In this document: one piece after another, positions 57,301 through 64,000 of the stretch
Layout of the letters: the number at the start of each line of letters is the position of its first letter
Position numbering within the stretch: position 1 is the first letter of the stretch
From: Streptomyces bambusae
Lineage (GTDB): Bacteria; Actinomycetota; Actinomycetes; Streptomycetales; Streptomycetaceae
Assembly: GCF_019400985.1 (NCBI RefSeq)
Contig: NZ_WTFF01000002.1
Span: forward strand, 28,513-92,512
DNA length: 64,000 nucleotides
Direction of reading: 5' to 3'
Notes under the pieces: generated by a model
The model's input: only the letters and a program-made list of their open reading frames with translations
Databases searched by the model: none
Told to the model about the DNA's origin: nothing
Made by a program: the position numbers and the translations under genes

Positions 57301-58639
57301 GCTCGCCCACCCGGACGTCACCCAGGCCGCGGCCGTGGTCCGCGAGGACCGGCCCGGCGACCGCCGCCTGGTGGGCTACGTGGTGGGCGCCGCCGACCCG
57401 GCCGAGGTCCGCCGCCTCGCCGCGCGGCGGCTGCCCGACCACATGCTTCCCGGGGCCGTCGTCGTCCTCGACGCACTGCCGCTGACCGGGAACGGCAAAC
57501 TCGACCGCGCCGCCCTGCCGGCCCCCGGAGCCACCGGCACCCGGGAGGGCTCCCGCGCCCCGCGCGGCGCGGCCGAGGAGACCCTGTGCCGGATCTTCGG
57601 CGAGGTGCTGGGGGTGGCCGGGGTCGGTGTGGACGACGACTTCTTCGCCCTGGGCGGCCACTCGCTGCTCGCGGCCCGGTTGATCGGCCGGGTCCGGGCC
57701 GAGCTCGGCGGCCGACCGGGGATCCGCGACCTCTTCGAGGCCCCCACCGCGGCCGCCCTGGCGCACCGGCTCGTATCCCGCTCCGCCCCGCACGGCCCGG
57801 CCGAGGCGCTGTCCGTACTGCTGCCGCTGCGCGCGGCCGGCTCCCGGCCCCCGCTGTTCTGCGTCCATCCGGCCGCCGGCATCGGCTGGACGTACTCCGG
57901 CCTGCTGCGCCACCTCGGCCCCGACATCCCCCTGTACGCCCTCCAGTCGCGGGCCCTGTCCGACCCGACGGCGCTCGGCGCCGACCTGGTTTGGACCGCC
58001 GCGGACTACGTGCGCCAGATCCGCTCCGTCCAGCCGTCGGGCCCGTACCACCTGCTCGGCTGGTCGTACGGCGGCGGCGCGGCGCACGAGATGGCCGTCC
58101 AGCTCCAGGCGGCCGGGGAACGGGTCGACCTGCTCGCCGTACTCGACGGCTACCCCGCCACGGGCCGGCCGGGGGAGTCCGCCCGGCGCGCGTACGCCCC
58201 CGAAGACCCCGAGGTGCTGCGCGAGCTCCTCGACTCGATCGGCATCGGCATCGGCACCGGAGTGGGAACGGGCATCGGCACCGGGCCGGCGGCGGGTGCG
58301 CCCACCCCCGAGGAGTTCGCGGCGGCGGTCGCGGGGGAGGGCAGCCCGCTCGAAGGGCTGTCCCCGTCGGCGGTGGCCGCGCTGCCCGCCGTCTTCGCCC
58401 GCAACTCCGAGACGGCGGGGGCGATCTCGGGCGGGACCTTCCAGGGCGAGCTGCTGTTCTTCCTCGCCACCGAGGACCGGCCCGCCGGGCGCCCCGACCC
58501 GCTGGTGTGGCAGCGCTACGTCGACGGGCCGGTCACCGTCCACGAGGTCCCCTCGACCCACGGCGCGATGCTCCAGGGCCACGCACTGGACGCGATCGGC
58601 CCGGTCCTGGCCGGGCACCTGGACCGGCGACACGGGTGA
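51389..58639 (+). CDS. Bimodular non-ribosomal peptide synthetase, C*-A-T-C-A-T-TE
   Basis: 2416 residues from ATG 51389, behind GAGGAAGG. Domains by residue: a degenerate condensation-like domain (1-445) with PGFLADA where HHxxxDG is expected; A1 (about 465-985; FTSGSTGEPKG near 625); T1 (GGHSLAA near 1023); C2 with intact HHIAGDG near 1215; A2 (about 1565-2045; YTSGSTGRPKG near 1693); T2 (GGHSLLAAR near 2088); and a thioesterase with Ser in GWSYGGG near 2224 and His in STHGAML. My alignment to GrsA gives binding-pocket codes D-L-Y-D-M-S-M-V-W-K for A1 (closest to Cys-type) and D-F-W-S-V-G-M-V-H-K for A2 (closest to Thr). No E or MT domain. The expected release product is a dipeptide core. 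Confidence 0.95.
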   Translation: MTTHADSPHLSQADGYAISPVQRNILRRLGGAALLPVEFTAHLDIDAVVTPDALRRAVLDTARCHDLLCSDYTQLPGMAEPAQVLRDRPAVEFTDADDADGADPADRGGSGDAEPLRVNEAFVLRPRLVAHTDRQVRLRLGLPGFLADAASLGRLARELAAALRPPAEAAAPTGAQHAPDGVDAEEYPRYADVAQFLADAAEDPDADAYWRGVAAEAAEGADAAVPAVGYEGSGPTELRFTLEPATRTALARAVEQHGWTYENIVLGAFQLLLHRLTGGRHPAVALAWPARTAYPELAGVFGPLTFDVPVVLPVAEGEGFAALQDRLARRLAQVDEHALAYPGLAERVMPEPPRFHADFTLAAAARGCGDGVRLRVEDTGAAAGAFDLALSWTDFDEGTCLVRFRGERYDRLDAELFFDRLQAVLLRVCADPDRDLALMPVMSDAESHRLVVEFNATERPVDGLPGVVEQFLEQARRRPDAVAVRTSTAALTYAELLDRARRLAGWLARQGVGRGDLVPLVLDRRPDALTAMVAVALGGAAYVPLNTALPPAKLTALVARTAPKALVTCRAWADRLERAGLPDTPALLVDRDLDTLPAAEPPTTENPAAGTGLLPRPDDPAYVIFTSGSTGEPKGVVVAHKRLANLVDWINRTQHVGPADSVLLVTSFSFDLSVYDVWGSLAAGATVRLADEAELADPQRLVDILRTEPVTVWDSAPAALQQLAPLLTACAGDLRSAALRLVMLSGDWIPVTLPDTVRGCFGAPVVLAMGGATEATVWSNYHVVDRVDPRWPSIPYGRPMQNCRYYVLDRHGSPQPTGVPGELYIGGLCTADGYFADSERTAERFLADPFVPGTSDRLYRTGDLVRHLGSGELQFLGREDDQVKIRGHRIELGEVAAAVRAHPAVQEAIVRSVREGDDNRLVAYWLPRTPDAALDHAALDHAALTAFLAGQLPGYAVPAHTVRLDRIPLTPNGKLDHSALPDHRVDSGRREEPATTTEAALLTIWQEILRHPDVGLTESFFAAGGHSLAAVQMLARVQTVFGRRVRMPQFVAGATVRELAALLDRPAGDPDAGSAPGSRPVLRRRSRGLPLSYGQRRMWFLHRLQGPSPTYNIHQKVVLHGPVDPGLLRAALADLVERHEILRTAYAETDGTPEQYVRPAAAAEPVLELVATGPGEIDAQVERAARYCFDLDTEIPLRTWLFTLAPDHHVLLVLTHHIAGDGISERVLLRDLGTAYAARAAGTVPDWAPLPVSYGDYVLWQEELLGPAEDPDSLLSRQLTSWRRVLDGAPPALALPYDRTHPPVPSHRGDRVTVTVDAGGHQALERLARRTESTLFTVLQAALAALLRRLGAGEDLPIGTGTAGRGDEALDDLIGFFVNTLVLRTDASGDPTFTELVRRSRACALEAFAHQDVPFDRVVEELAPRRSLARSPLFQVMLMLHNNVMPRLSLPGVRASVERVDAHTAKFDLLVDVYEKHAGPAGDDPAGRPVPDGLKIVLEYATDVFDEATVRQAGEHLLRILAAMADDPDGKILDVELLEESERRALTAPPRASFGADGAEAPTLVTLFEARVAAAPDAVAVTAEGCSLTYRELDRRANRLAHLLRGRGAGPERIVAVQLPRSADVVVALLGVLKAGAAYVPVDPAQPADRTALMLADADPVATVTEETLKESESCPDTAPDGAPAGPGHAAYVIYTSGSTGRPKGVVVPHANVVRLMRAAAQDIDFRPDDVWTLFHSYAFDFSVWEMWGALLHGGRLVVVPHDVARAPGEFLRLLADERVTMLSQTPSAFHQLAAADRDEPALGRRLALRYVVLGGEALEPARLADWYARHDASAPVLVNMYGITETTVHVTRIALDAATAAAMPGSVIGEPLPDLAVYVLDERLRSVPAGVPGELYVAGAGLARGYLNRPALTAERFVANPYGEPGSRLYRTGDLARRLRDGSLEYLGRSDDQVQLRGFRIELGEVGSALLAHPDVTQAAAVVREDRPGDRRLVGYVVGAADPAEVRRLAARRLPDHMLPGAVVVLDALPLTGNGKLDRAALPAPGATGTREGSRAPRGAAEETLCRIFGEVLGVAGVGVDDDFFALGGHSLLAARLIGRVRAELGGRPGIRDLFEAPTAAALAHRLVSRSAPHGPAEALSVLLPLRAAGSRPPLFCVHPAAGIGWTYSGLLRHLGPDIPLYALQSRALSDPTALGADLVWTAADYVRQIRSVQPSGPYHLLGWSYGGGAAHEMAVQLQAAGERVDLLAVLDGYPATGRPGESARRAYAPEDPEVLRELLDSIGIGIGTGVGTGIGTGPAAGAPTPEEFAAAVAGEGSPLEGLSPSAVAALPAVFARNSETAGAISGGTFQGELLFFLATEDRPAGRPDPLVWQRYVDGPVTVHEVPSTHGAMLQGHALDAIGPVLAGHLDRRHG
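54185..54214 (+). repeat. 15-bp perfect tandem duplication in NRPS A1
   Basis: GCCCTCGACCACGCC is present twice in direct succession and encodes ALDHA-ALDHA in the A1 C-terminal subdomain. It is an in-frame duplication in a surface region that leaves the A10 motif (PNGKLD) intact. Confidence 0.85.
58238..58285 (+). repeat. Gly-rich codon repeat in the NRPS thioesterase
   Basis: A 48-bp stretch of GGC/GGA codons alternating with ATC, ACC or GTG encodes IGIGIGTGVGTGIGTG (residues 2284-2299), in the lid region between the catalytic Ser and His. It is a hexanucleotide-type microsatellite, in frame, probably length-variable between strains. Confidence 0.85.
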
Positions 58640-58641
58640 CG

Positions 58642-60009
58642 ATGCTGACGTTCCTCACCCGGGCGGTCCTGCCGCGCTCGCGGCAGGGCCGGCTCGTCGC
58701 CGCGGGCGCGGCCGCCGACTCCGTGGCCAACGGCCTGTTCCTGGCCGCGGCGACGCTGTACTTCGTCGAGTACCTGTCCGTCTCGGCGGTCGCGGTGGGC
58801 GGGGCGATCGCCGTCGCCAATGTCGTCGGCCTGGTCAGCCCCACCGTGTTCGGCCCGCTCGCGGACCGCCTCGGCGCCCGCCGGGTGTACGTGGGGCTGA
58901 CCCTGGTGCGCGCGGCGGGCTTCGCCGCGTACGCGTTCGTCACCGACTACGCCGGCTACCTGGCCGTCTCCTGCGTCGTCACCGGCGCGCTGCGGGCCGG
59001 GCAACCGCTGCTCCAGGTCATCGTCGGCGAGTTCGAGACCGACGAGGAGCGCACCCGGACCATGGGGTCGCTGCGGGCGATCAGCAACGCAGGCCTCACC
59101 GTGGGCTTCCTGCTGGCCGCGGTGGTCCAGGCGGCGGACTCGCGGGCGGGGTTCATCGGCCTGTTCGCCTTCAACGCCGTCGTGTTCGTGGCGGTGGGGC
59201 GGGCCGTCGTCGCGGCGGGCAGGGCGGCGGACGCGGCCCGGGCGAAGGCCGGCGCGGAGGCGGGAGCGAAGGCCGTCGCCGCCGACGCGGGTGCCACCCG
59301 CTCAGGTCCGGTGGTACGGGAGGCGCCGGAGTCCTCGCTCCAGACGGGGCAGGCGCCGGCCCGCCCGGGACCGGCCGCCCCGCTGCGCCGCTCCCCGTAC
59401 CGGGACCGCCGCTTCCTGCTGGTCTGCGTCGCCAACACGGTGCTGCACCTGCACGACTGCGTCCTGTTCGTCCTGCTGCCGCTGTGGACGGTCCAGCGGG
59501 CCGGCCTGCCCGAGAGCGTCAGCTCGGCGCTGCTCGCCGTCAACACCGTGCTGACCGTGGTCTTCCAGGTCACCGTGGCCCGGCACGCCCGGGGCGCGGC
59601 GAGGTCGTTGCGGATGCTGCGGCTGGCCTGCCTGTTCCTCGTCCTCGCCTGCGCGGTCTTCGCCGGCGCGGCCGACCGGAGCCCGCTGGTGGCGCTGCCG
59701 GCCGCCGCGCTGGCCGTGCTCCTGCTCACCGCGGGCGAGAACCTGCACGCCGTGGCCCGCTGGGAGCTGTCGTACGAGATGTCCCCGCCACAGGCGCGGG
59801 CCCGCTACCTGTCGGTGTTCAGCATGGGCCAGAGCGCCCAGCTGATCGCCGGCCCCTTCCTGGTGACGGCCTTCCTGCTGCCCGGCGGCGTCCTGGGCTG
59901 GCTCCTGCTGGCCCTGCTCTTCCTCGCCGCCACCGCCACCATCTGCCTGGCCGCCCGCCCGTACGCGGCCCCCACGCAAATTCGAGCACATGTTCGGTCC
60001 AGCGGGTAG
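58642..60009 (+). CDS. MFS transporter, probable product exporter
   Basis: 455 residues, with ATG 58642 two bases after the NRPS stop, so co-transcribed. There are about ten to twelve hydrophobic segments; the motif-A-like loop is GPLADRLGARRVYVGLTL. A long central cytoplasmic loop (about 190-255) is Ala/Gly/Pro-rich. The best role is export of, or self-resistance to, the NRPS product. Its last codons contain a LexA-like box that belongs to the next gene. Confidence 0.9.
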   Translation: MLTFLTRAVLPRSRQGRLVAAGAAADSVANGLFLAAATLYFVEYLSVSAVAVGGAIAVANVVGLVSPTVFGPLADRLGARRVYVGLTLVRAAGFAAYAFVTDYAGYLAVSCVVTGALRAGQPLLQVIVGEFETDEERTRTMGSLRAISNAGLTVGFLLAAVVQAADSRAGFIGLFAFNAVVFVAVGRAVVAAGRAADAARAKAGAEAGAKAVAADAGATRSGPVVREAPESSLQTGQAPARPGPAAPLRRSPYRDRRFLLVCVANTVLHLHDCVLFVLLPLWTVQRAGLPESVSSALLAVNTVLTVVFQVTVARHARGAARSLRMLRLACLFLVLACAVFAGAADRSPLVALPAAALAVLLLTAGENLHAVARWELSYEMSPPQARARYLSVFSMGQSAQLIAGPFLVTAFLLPGGVLGWLLLALLFLAATATICLAARPYAAPTQIRAHVRSSG

Positions 60010-60012
60010 GCT
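59983..60012 (+). promoter_or_regulatory. LexA-like box and -10 element of alkB
   Basis: CGAGCACATGTTCG at 59983-59996 fits the actinobacterial SOS palindrome CGAAC-N4-GTTCG with one mismatch. TAGGCT at 60007-60012 is a good -10 element, and the alkB ATG comes seven bases after it, exactly where transcription would begin, so the mRNA is probably leaderless. The whole control region lies at the end of the MFS gene. Confidence 0.6.
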
Positions 60013-60018
60013 GGTCCC

Positions 60019-60648
60019 ATGCACGTGCCGCTCCAGGGATCGCTCTTCGACCAGGCCGACGACGTCCGGCTCGGGCCGCTGCGCGGTGTGCGGCGGCGGG
60101 AGCTGGGCAGCGGGGCGTGGGTCGATGTGCTCCCGGGCTGGCTGAGCGGCGCGGACGCGTTGTTCGAGGAGCTGGTGGCCCGGGTGCCGTGGCGGGCCGA
60201 GCGCCGGCAGATGTACGAGCGCGAGGTCGACGTCCCCCGGCTGCTCGCGTACTACGGGGCCGGCGAACCCCTCCCGCACCCCGTCCTCGACGAGGCCCGG
60301 GCCGCCCTCTCCGCGCACTACGCCGCAGAGCTGGGCGAGCCCTTCGTGACGGCCGGCCTGTGCTTCTACCGCGACGGCCGGGACAGCGTCGCCTGGCACG
60401 GCGACCGTACGGGCCGCTCGGCCCGGGAGGACACCATGGTCGCCATCCTCTCCGTCGGCGACCCCCGCGACCTGGCCCTGCGCCCCCGCGGCGGCGGCCC
60501 GGCGGCCCTGCGCCTGCCGCTGGGCCACGGCGACCTGGCGGTGATGGGCGGCTCCTGCCAGCGCACGTGGGAACACGCGATTCCCAAATCCACCCGCGCG
60601 GTCGGCCCCCGCATCAGCATTCAGTACCGCCCCCGCGGCGTCGCCTGA
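60019..60648 (+). CDS. alkB: AlkB-like Fe(II)/2-oxoglutarate dealkylase
   Basis: 209 residues. Oxidative repair of alkylated bases. The iron site is visible as HxD in VAWHGDRTG and a distal His in TWEHAIPKS, and 2-oxoglutarate is held by Arg in RISIQYRPR. The length and N-terminal nucleotide-recognition part are normal for bacterial AlkB. There is no ribosome-binding site before ATG 60019; a -10 element seven bases upstream suggests a leaderless transcript. A LexA-like box indicates damage induction. It is a separate unit from the NRPS cluster despite the 9-bp gap to the exporter gene. Confidence 0.93.
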   Translation: MHVPLQGSLFDQADDVRLGPLRGVRRRELGSGAWVDVLPGWLSGADALFEELVARVPWRAERRQMYEREVDVPRLLAYYGAGEPLPHPVLDEARAALSAHYAAELGEPFVTAGLCFYRDGRDSVAWHGDRTGRSAREDTMVAILSVGDPRDLALRPRGGGPAALRLPLGHGDLAVMGGSCQRTWEHAIPKSTRAVGPRISIQYRPRGVA

Positions 60649-60660
60649 AAGCGACCCGCG

Positions 60661-60724
60661 GAGCGGGCGCGGTCGGCCGGCGCGTTCAGCCGACGCGTTC
60701 AGTCGGCGGCTTCGGTCGGCGGCC
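60661..60724. repeat. Short imperfect repeats between convergent genes
   Basis: Four imperfect copies of a 12-14-bp unit around GCGTTCAGTCGGCG lie between the alkB stop and the convergent small gene. No simple hairpin terminator was found here. Confidence 0.6.
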
Positions 60725-60958
60725 TCAGTCGTCCAAGGGGCGTGCGCGCAAGGCCCGCGTCGGGGCCTGGGCGGGGCCGGACGCCAGCATGCGGACCTCG
60801 CCCTGGTCGCTGATCTCCGCCCGGACGATGCCGCTCGCGTCCTCGTAGACCGGATGGCCGCCGGGGCCCGTGAGGTCCGTACGGGTGACGGTCACGACGT
60901 CCTCGTCCTGCTCCGGACCGTCGGGGGGAAACACCAGCTCGTACCGCTGGGCCGTCAT
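60725..60958 (-). CDS. Small hypothetical protein, DUF6296-like
   Basis: 77 residues from ATG 60958. The sequence [14 protein letters not shown], then [38 protein letters not shown], resembles the DUF6296 family common in Streptomyces; this is from memory of the family pattern. It is a beta-rich small cytosolic protein without membrane segments. Function unknown. It is convergent with alkB and divergent from the acyl-CoA synthetase gene. Confidence 0.7.
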   Translation of the reverse strand: MTAQRYELVFPPDGPEQDEDVVTVTRTDLTGPGGHPVYEDASGIVRAEISDQGEVRMLASGPAQAPTRALRARPLDD

Positions 60959-61110
60959 GTACGCCCTCCTGTCGCCGCCCGCCGCCCCTTCATCATGCGC
61001 CCCGGGCAGCCCCCGCGCACCGCAGCGCCCCCGTCCGGGGTCTGGTGGACCGGCCCGGCGCCAAGGATCATGGGGGCGCTGCCGCTCACCCCCCGCTCAG
61101 GAGGTACGTC

Positions 61111-62739
61111 GTGTCCACCGCGCCGAGTTACGCATCAGGGCCCTCCACCGCGCCCCTGCTGGGCGAGACCATCGGCGACAACCTCGACCGCACGGTCCGG
61201 GCCTTCCCCGCGCGCGAGGCCCTGGTCGAGTCGGCCACCGGCCGCCGCTGGACCTACGCCGAACTGGCCGCGGACGTCGACGCCCTGGCCCTCGGCCTGC
61301 TCGGCCTCGGCATCGCCCGCGGCGACCGCGTCGGCATCTGGGCGCCCAACTGCGCCGAATGGACCCTCGTCCAGTACGCCACCGCCAAGATCGGCGCCAT
61401 CCTGGTGACCGTCAACCCGGCCTACCGCTCCCACGAGCTGGAGTACGTGCTGAACCAGTCCGGGATGCGGCTGCTCGCCGCCGCCGAGCGGTTCAAGACC
61501 TCCGACTACGCGGCCATGATCGAGGAGGTCGCGCCCCGCTGCCCCGGCCTCGAACACGTCGTCCTGCTCGACAGCGCCCCCTGGCACGCCCTGCTGGCCG
61601 CCGGCCGCGAGGCCGACCGCGGCGCCCTGGAGCAGGCCGCCGCCGCGCTCAGCCCCGACGACCCGATCAACATCCAGTACACGTCGGGGACCACCGGCTT
61701 CCCCAAGGGCGCGACCCTCTCGCACCACAACATCCTCAACAACGGCTACTTCGTCGGCGAACTCTGCCACTACACCGAGCACGACCGCGTCTGCATCCCC
61801 GTCCCCTTCTACCACTGCTTTGGCATGGTCATGGGAAACCTGGCCTGCACCAGCCACGGCGCCGCCATGGTCGTCCCGGCCCCGTCCTTCGACCCCGCCG
61901 CCACCCTCGCCGCCGTCGCCGCCGAGGCGTGCACCTCGCTCTACGGCGTCCCCACCATGTTCATCGCCGAACTCGCCGACCCCGCCTTCGACTCGTACGA
62001 CCTCTCCAGCCTGCGCACCGGCATCATGGCGGGCTCGCCCTGCCCGGTCGAGGTGATGAAGGAGGTCATCGACCGGATGGGCATGGCGGAGGTGGCCATC
62101 TGCTACGGCATGACGGAGACCTCGCCGGTGTCCACCCAGACCCGCGCCGACGACTCCGTCGACCGCCGGGTCTCGACGGTCGGCCGGGTGGGCCCGCACC
62201 TGGAGGTGAAGGTGGTCGACCCGGGGACCGGCCGGACCCTGCCGCGCGGCGAGCCGGGGGAGCTGTGCACCCGCGGCTACTCGGTCATGCTCGGCTACTG
62301 GGGCGAGCCGGAGAAGACGGCCGAGGCCGTCGACGCCGCGCGCTGGATGCACACCGGCGACGTGGCCGTCATGGACGAGGAGGGCTACGTCAGCATCACC
62401 GGGCGGATCAAGGACATGGTGATCCGCGGCGGCGAGAACCTCTACCCCCGCGAGATCGAGGAGTTCCTCCACACCCACCCCGACGTCCTCGACGTCCAGG
62501 TGATCGGCGTGCCCGACCCCAAGTACGGCGAGGAGCTGATGGCCTGGGTGCGGATGCGGGACGGCGCGGAGCCCCTCACGGCCGACGCCGTCCGCGCGTT
62601 CTGCGACGGCCGGCTCGCCCGCTTCAAGATCCCGCGCTACGTCCATGTCGTCGACGCGTTCCCCATGACGGTGACCGGCAAGATCCGCAAGGTGGAGATG
62701 CGGGCCATGGCGACCCGCATCCTCGGCCCCGCCTCCTAG
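61111..62739 (+). CDS. AMP-dependent acyl-CoA synthetase
   Basis: 542 residues from GTG 61111, behind AGGAGG. ANL superfamily: the P-loop is [20 protein letters not shown], the A5-type motif is [16 protein letters not shown], the hinge Asp is in [23 protein letters not shown], and the C-terminal catalytic Lys is in [11 protein letters not shown]. It is similar to medium/long-chain fatty-acyl-CoA ligases (FadD/AcsM-like) of actinomycetes. It activates a carboxylic acid with ATP and transfers it to CoA. Separated from the NRPS cluster by alkB and a convergent gene, so more likely primary metabolism than starter-unit supply. Confidence 0.92.
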   Translation: MSTAPSYASGPSTAPLLGETIGDNLDRTVRAFPAREALVESATGRRWTYAELAADVDALALGLLGLGIARGDRVGIWAPNCAEWTLVQYATAKIGAILVTVNPAYRSHELEYVLNQSGMRLLAAAERFKTSDYAAMIEEVAPRCPGLEHVVLLDSAPWHALLAAGREADRGALEQAAAALSPDDPINIQYTSGTTGFPKGATLSHHNILNNGYFVGELCHYTEHDRVCIPVPFYHCFGMVMGNLACTSHGAAMVVPAPSFDPAATLAAVAAEACTSLYGVPTMFIAELADPAFDSYDLSSLRTGIMAGSPCPVEVMKEVIDRMGMAEVAICYGMTETSPVSTQTRADDSVDRRVSTVGRVGPHLEVKVVDPGTGRTLPRGEPGELCTRGYSVMLGYWGEPEKTAEAVDAARWMHTGDVAVMDEEGYVSITGRIKDMVIRGGENLYPREIEEFLHTHPDVLDVQVIGVPDPKYGEELMAWVRMRDGAEPLTADAVRAFCDGRLARFKIPRYVHVVDAFPMTVTGKIRKVEMRAMATRILGPAS

Positions 62740-62765
62740 CCGGCCCCCGACTCCTGAGCCGGCCC

Positions 62766-62809
62766 CCGGCCCCGGCGGCAGGCCGCTCCGCCCGGAACGC
62801 CGGGGCCGG
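62766..62809. terminator. Bidirectional hairpin between convergent genes
   Basis: A perfect 12-bp stem, CCGGCCCCGGCG with its complement, encloses a 20-nt loop between the acyl-CoA synthetase stop and the serine hydrolase stop. Confidence 0.7.
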
Positions 62810-62812
62810 CCG

Positions 62813-64000
<1,188 letters not shown>

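Noticed and set aside
51059..58633. A 2.5-kb-residue open frame antisense to the NRPS, and similar long frames antisense to or in other registers of most genes
   Set aside because: High G+C in third positions leaves alternative frames open. These frames lack ribosome-binding sites, are rich in Arg/Gly/Pro/Ala and contain no recognisable domains, while the opposite strand has clear ones.
61111..62739. Acyl-CoA synthetase as the starter-unit enzyme of the NRPS cluster
   Set aside because: alkB with its own promoter and a convergent small gene lie between, and the enzyme looks like a housekeeping fatty-acid CoA ligase. A link cannot be excluded but is not supported.

Overview
The window is very G+C-rich, with G/C-biased third codon positions, frequent GTG and TTG starts, Tat- and lipobox-type exported proteins, many LacI-family regulators with palindromic operators, and only a few TTA codons. 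It reads as a Streptomyces (or very close actinomycete) chromosome segment. Both ends cut genes: a GH6 cellobiohydrolase at the left edge and an S12 serine hydrolase at the right edge, both on the minus strand.

Region 1 (1-39.6 kb) is a large plant-cell-wall degradation locus. Cellulases: GH6 exo-enzyme with CBM2 (partial), GH48 with CBM2, GH9 with CBM2, and a GH6 endoglucanase. L-arabinose catabolism and uptake: araB-araA, a ribose/arabinose-type ABC importer (binding protein, double ATPase, two permeases), a LacI regulator and araD. Xylan: GH10 xylanase with CBM13; a lacI-GH3-GH43 unit divergent from a bxlEFG-type importer that runs on through GH30, a second GH10, a Gfo/Idh/MocA dehydrogenase, a DUF6807 protein, a cupin and a GH62 arabinofuranosidase. 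A GH74 xyloglucanase ends the region. Four operator families can be read: TGGGAGCGCTCCCA (CebR type) at the cellulases; TGGAAGCGCTTCCA between the GH6 endoglucanase and its lacI neighbour; TGTTAGCGCTCACA (arabinose genes, with a perfect palindromic form inside the GH30 signal-peptide codons); and CGAAA-N3-TTTCG (xylan genes). Secreted polymer-cutting enzymes feed oligosaccharides to the importers, intracellular GH3/GH43 release xylose and arabinose, and araBAD handles arabinose. The GH6, GH9 and GH30 genes each carry a TTA codon, which suggests bldA (developmental) control.

Region 2 (39.6-47 kb) is mixed: a 24-residue bL37-like ribosomal protein gene, an SDR, an orphan KdpB P-type ATPase without kdpA/kdpC/kdpF, a lipoprotein, a two-CxxC membrane protein and a secreted TAP-type peptidase.

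Region 3 (47.0-60.0 kb) is a compact natural-product gene cluster that I cannot match to a known product: ATP-grasp ligase, MbtH-like protein, two tandem TauD/SyrP-like Fe(II)/2-oxoglutarate oxygenases, a bimodular NRPS (degenerate C-A-T-C-A-T-TE) and an MFS exporter. It is the best candidate here for an undescribed system, followed by the dehydrogenase/DUF6807/cupin cassette in the xylan operon.

Region 4 (60.0-64.0 kb) returns to ordinary chromosome: alkB with a likely LexA box and leaderless promoter, a small DUF6296-like protein, an acyl-CoA synthetase and the serine hydrolase. No rRNA, tRNA, CRISPR array or insertion sequence was seen.
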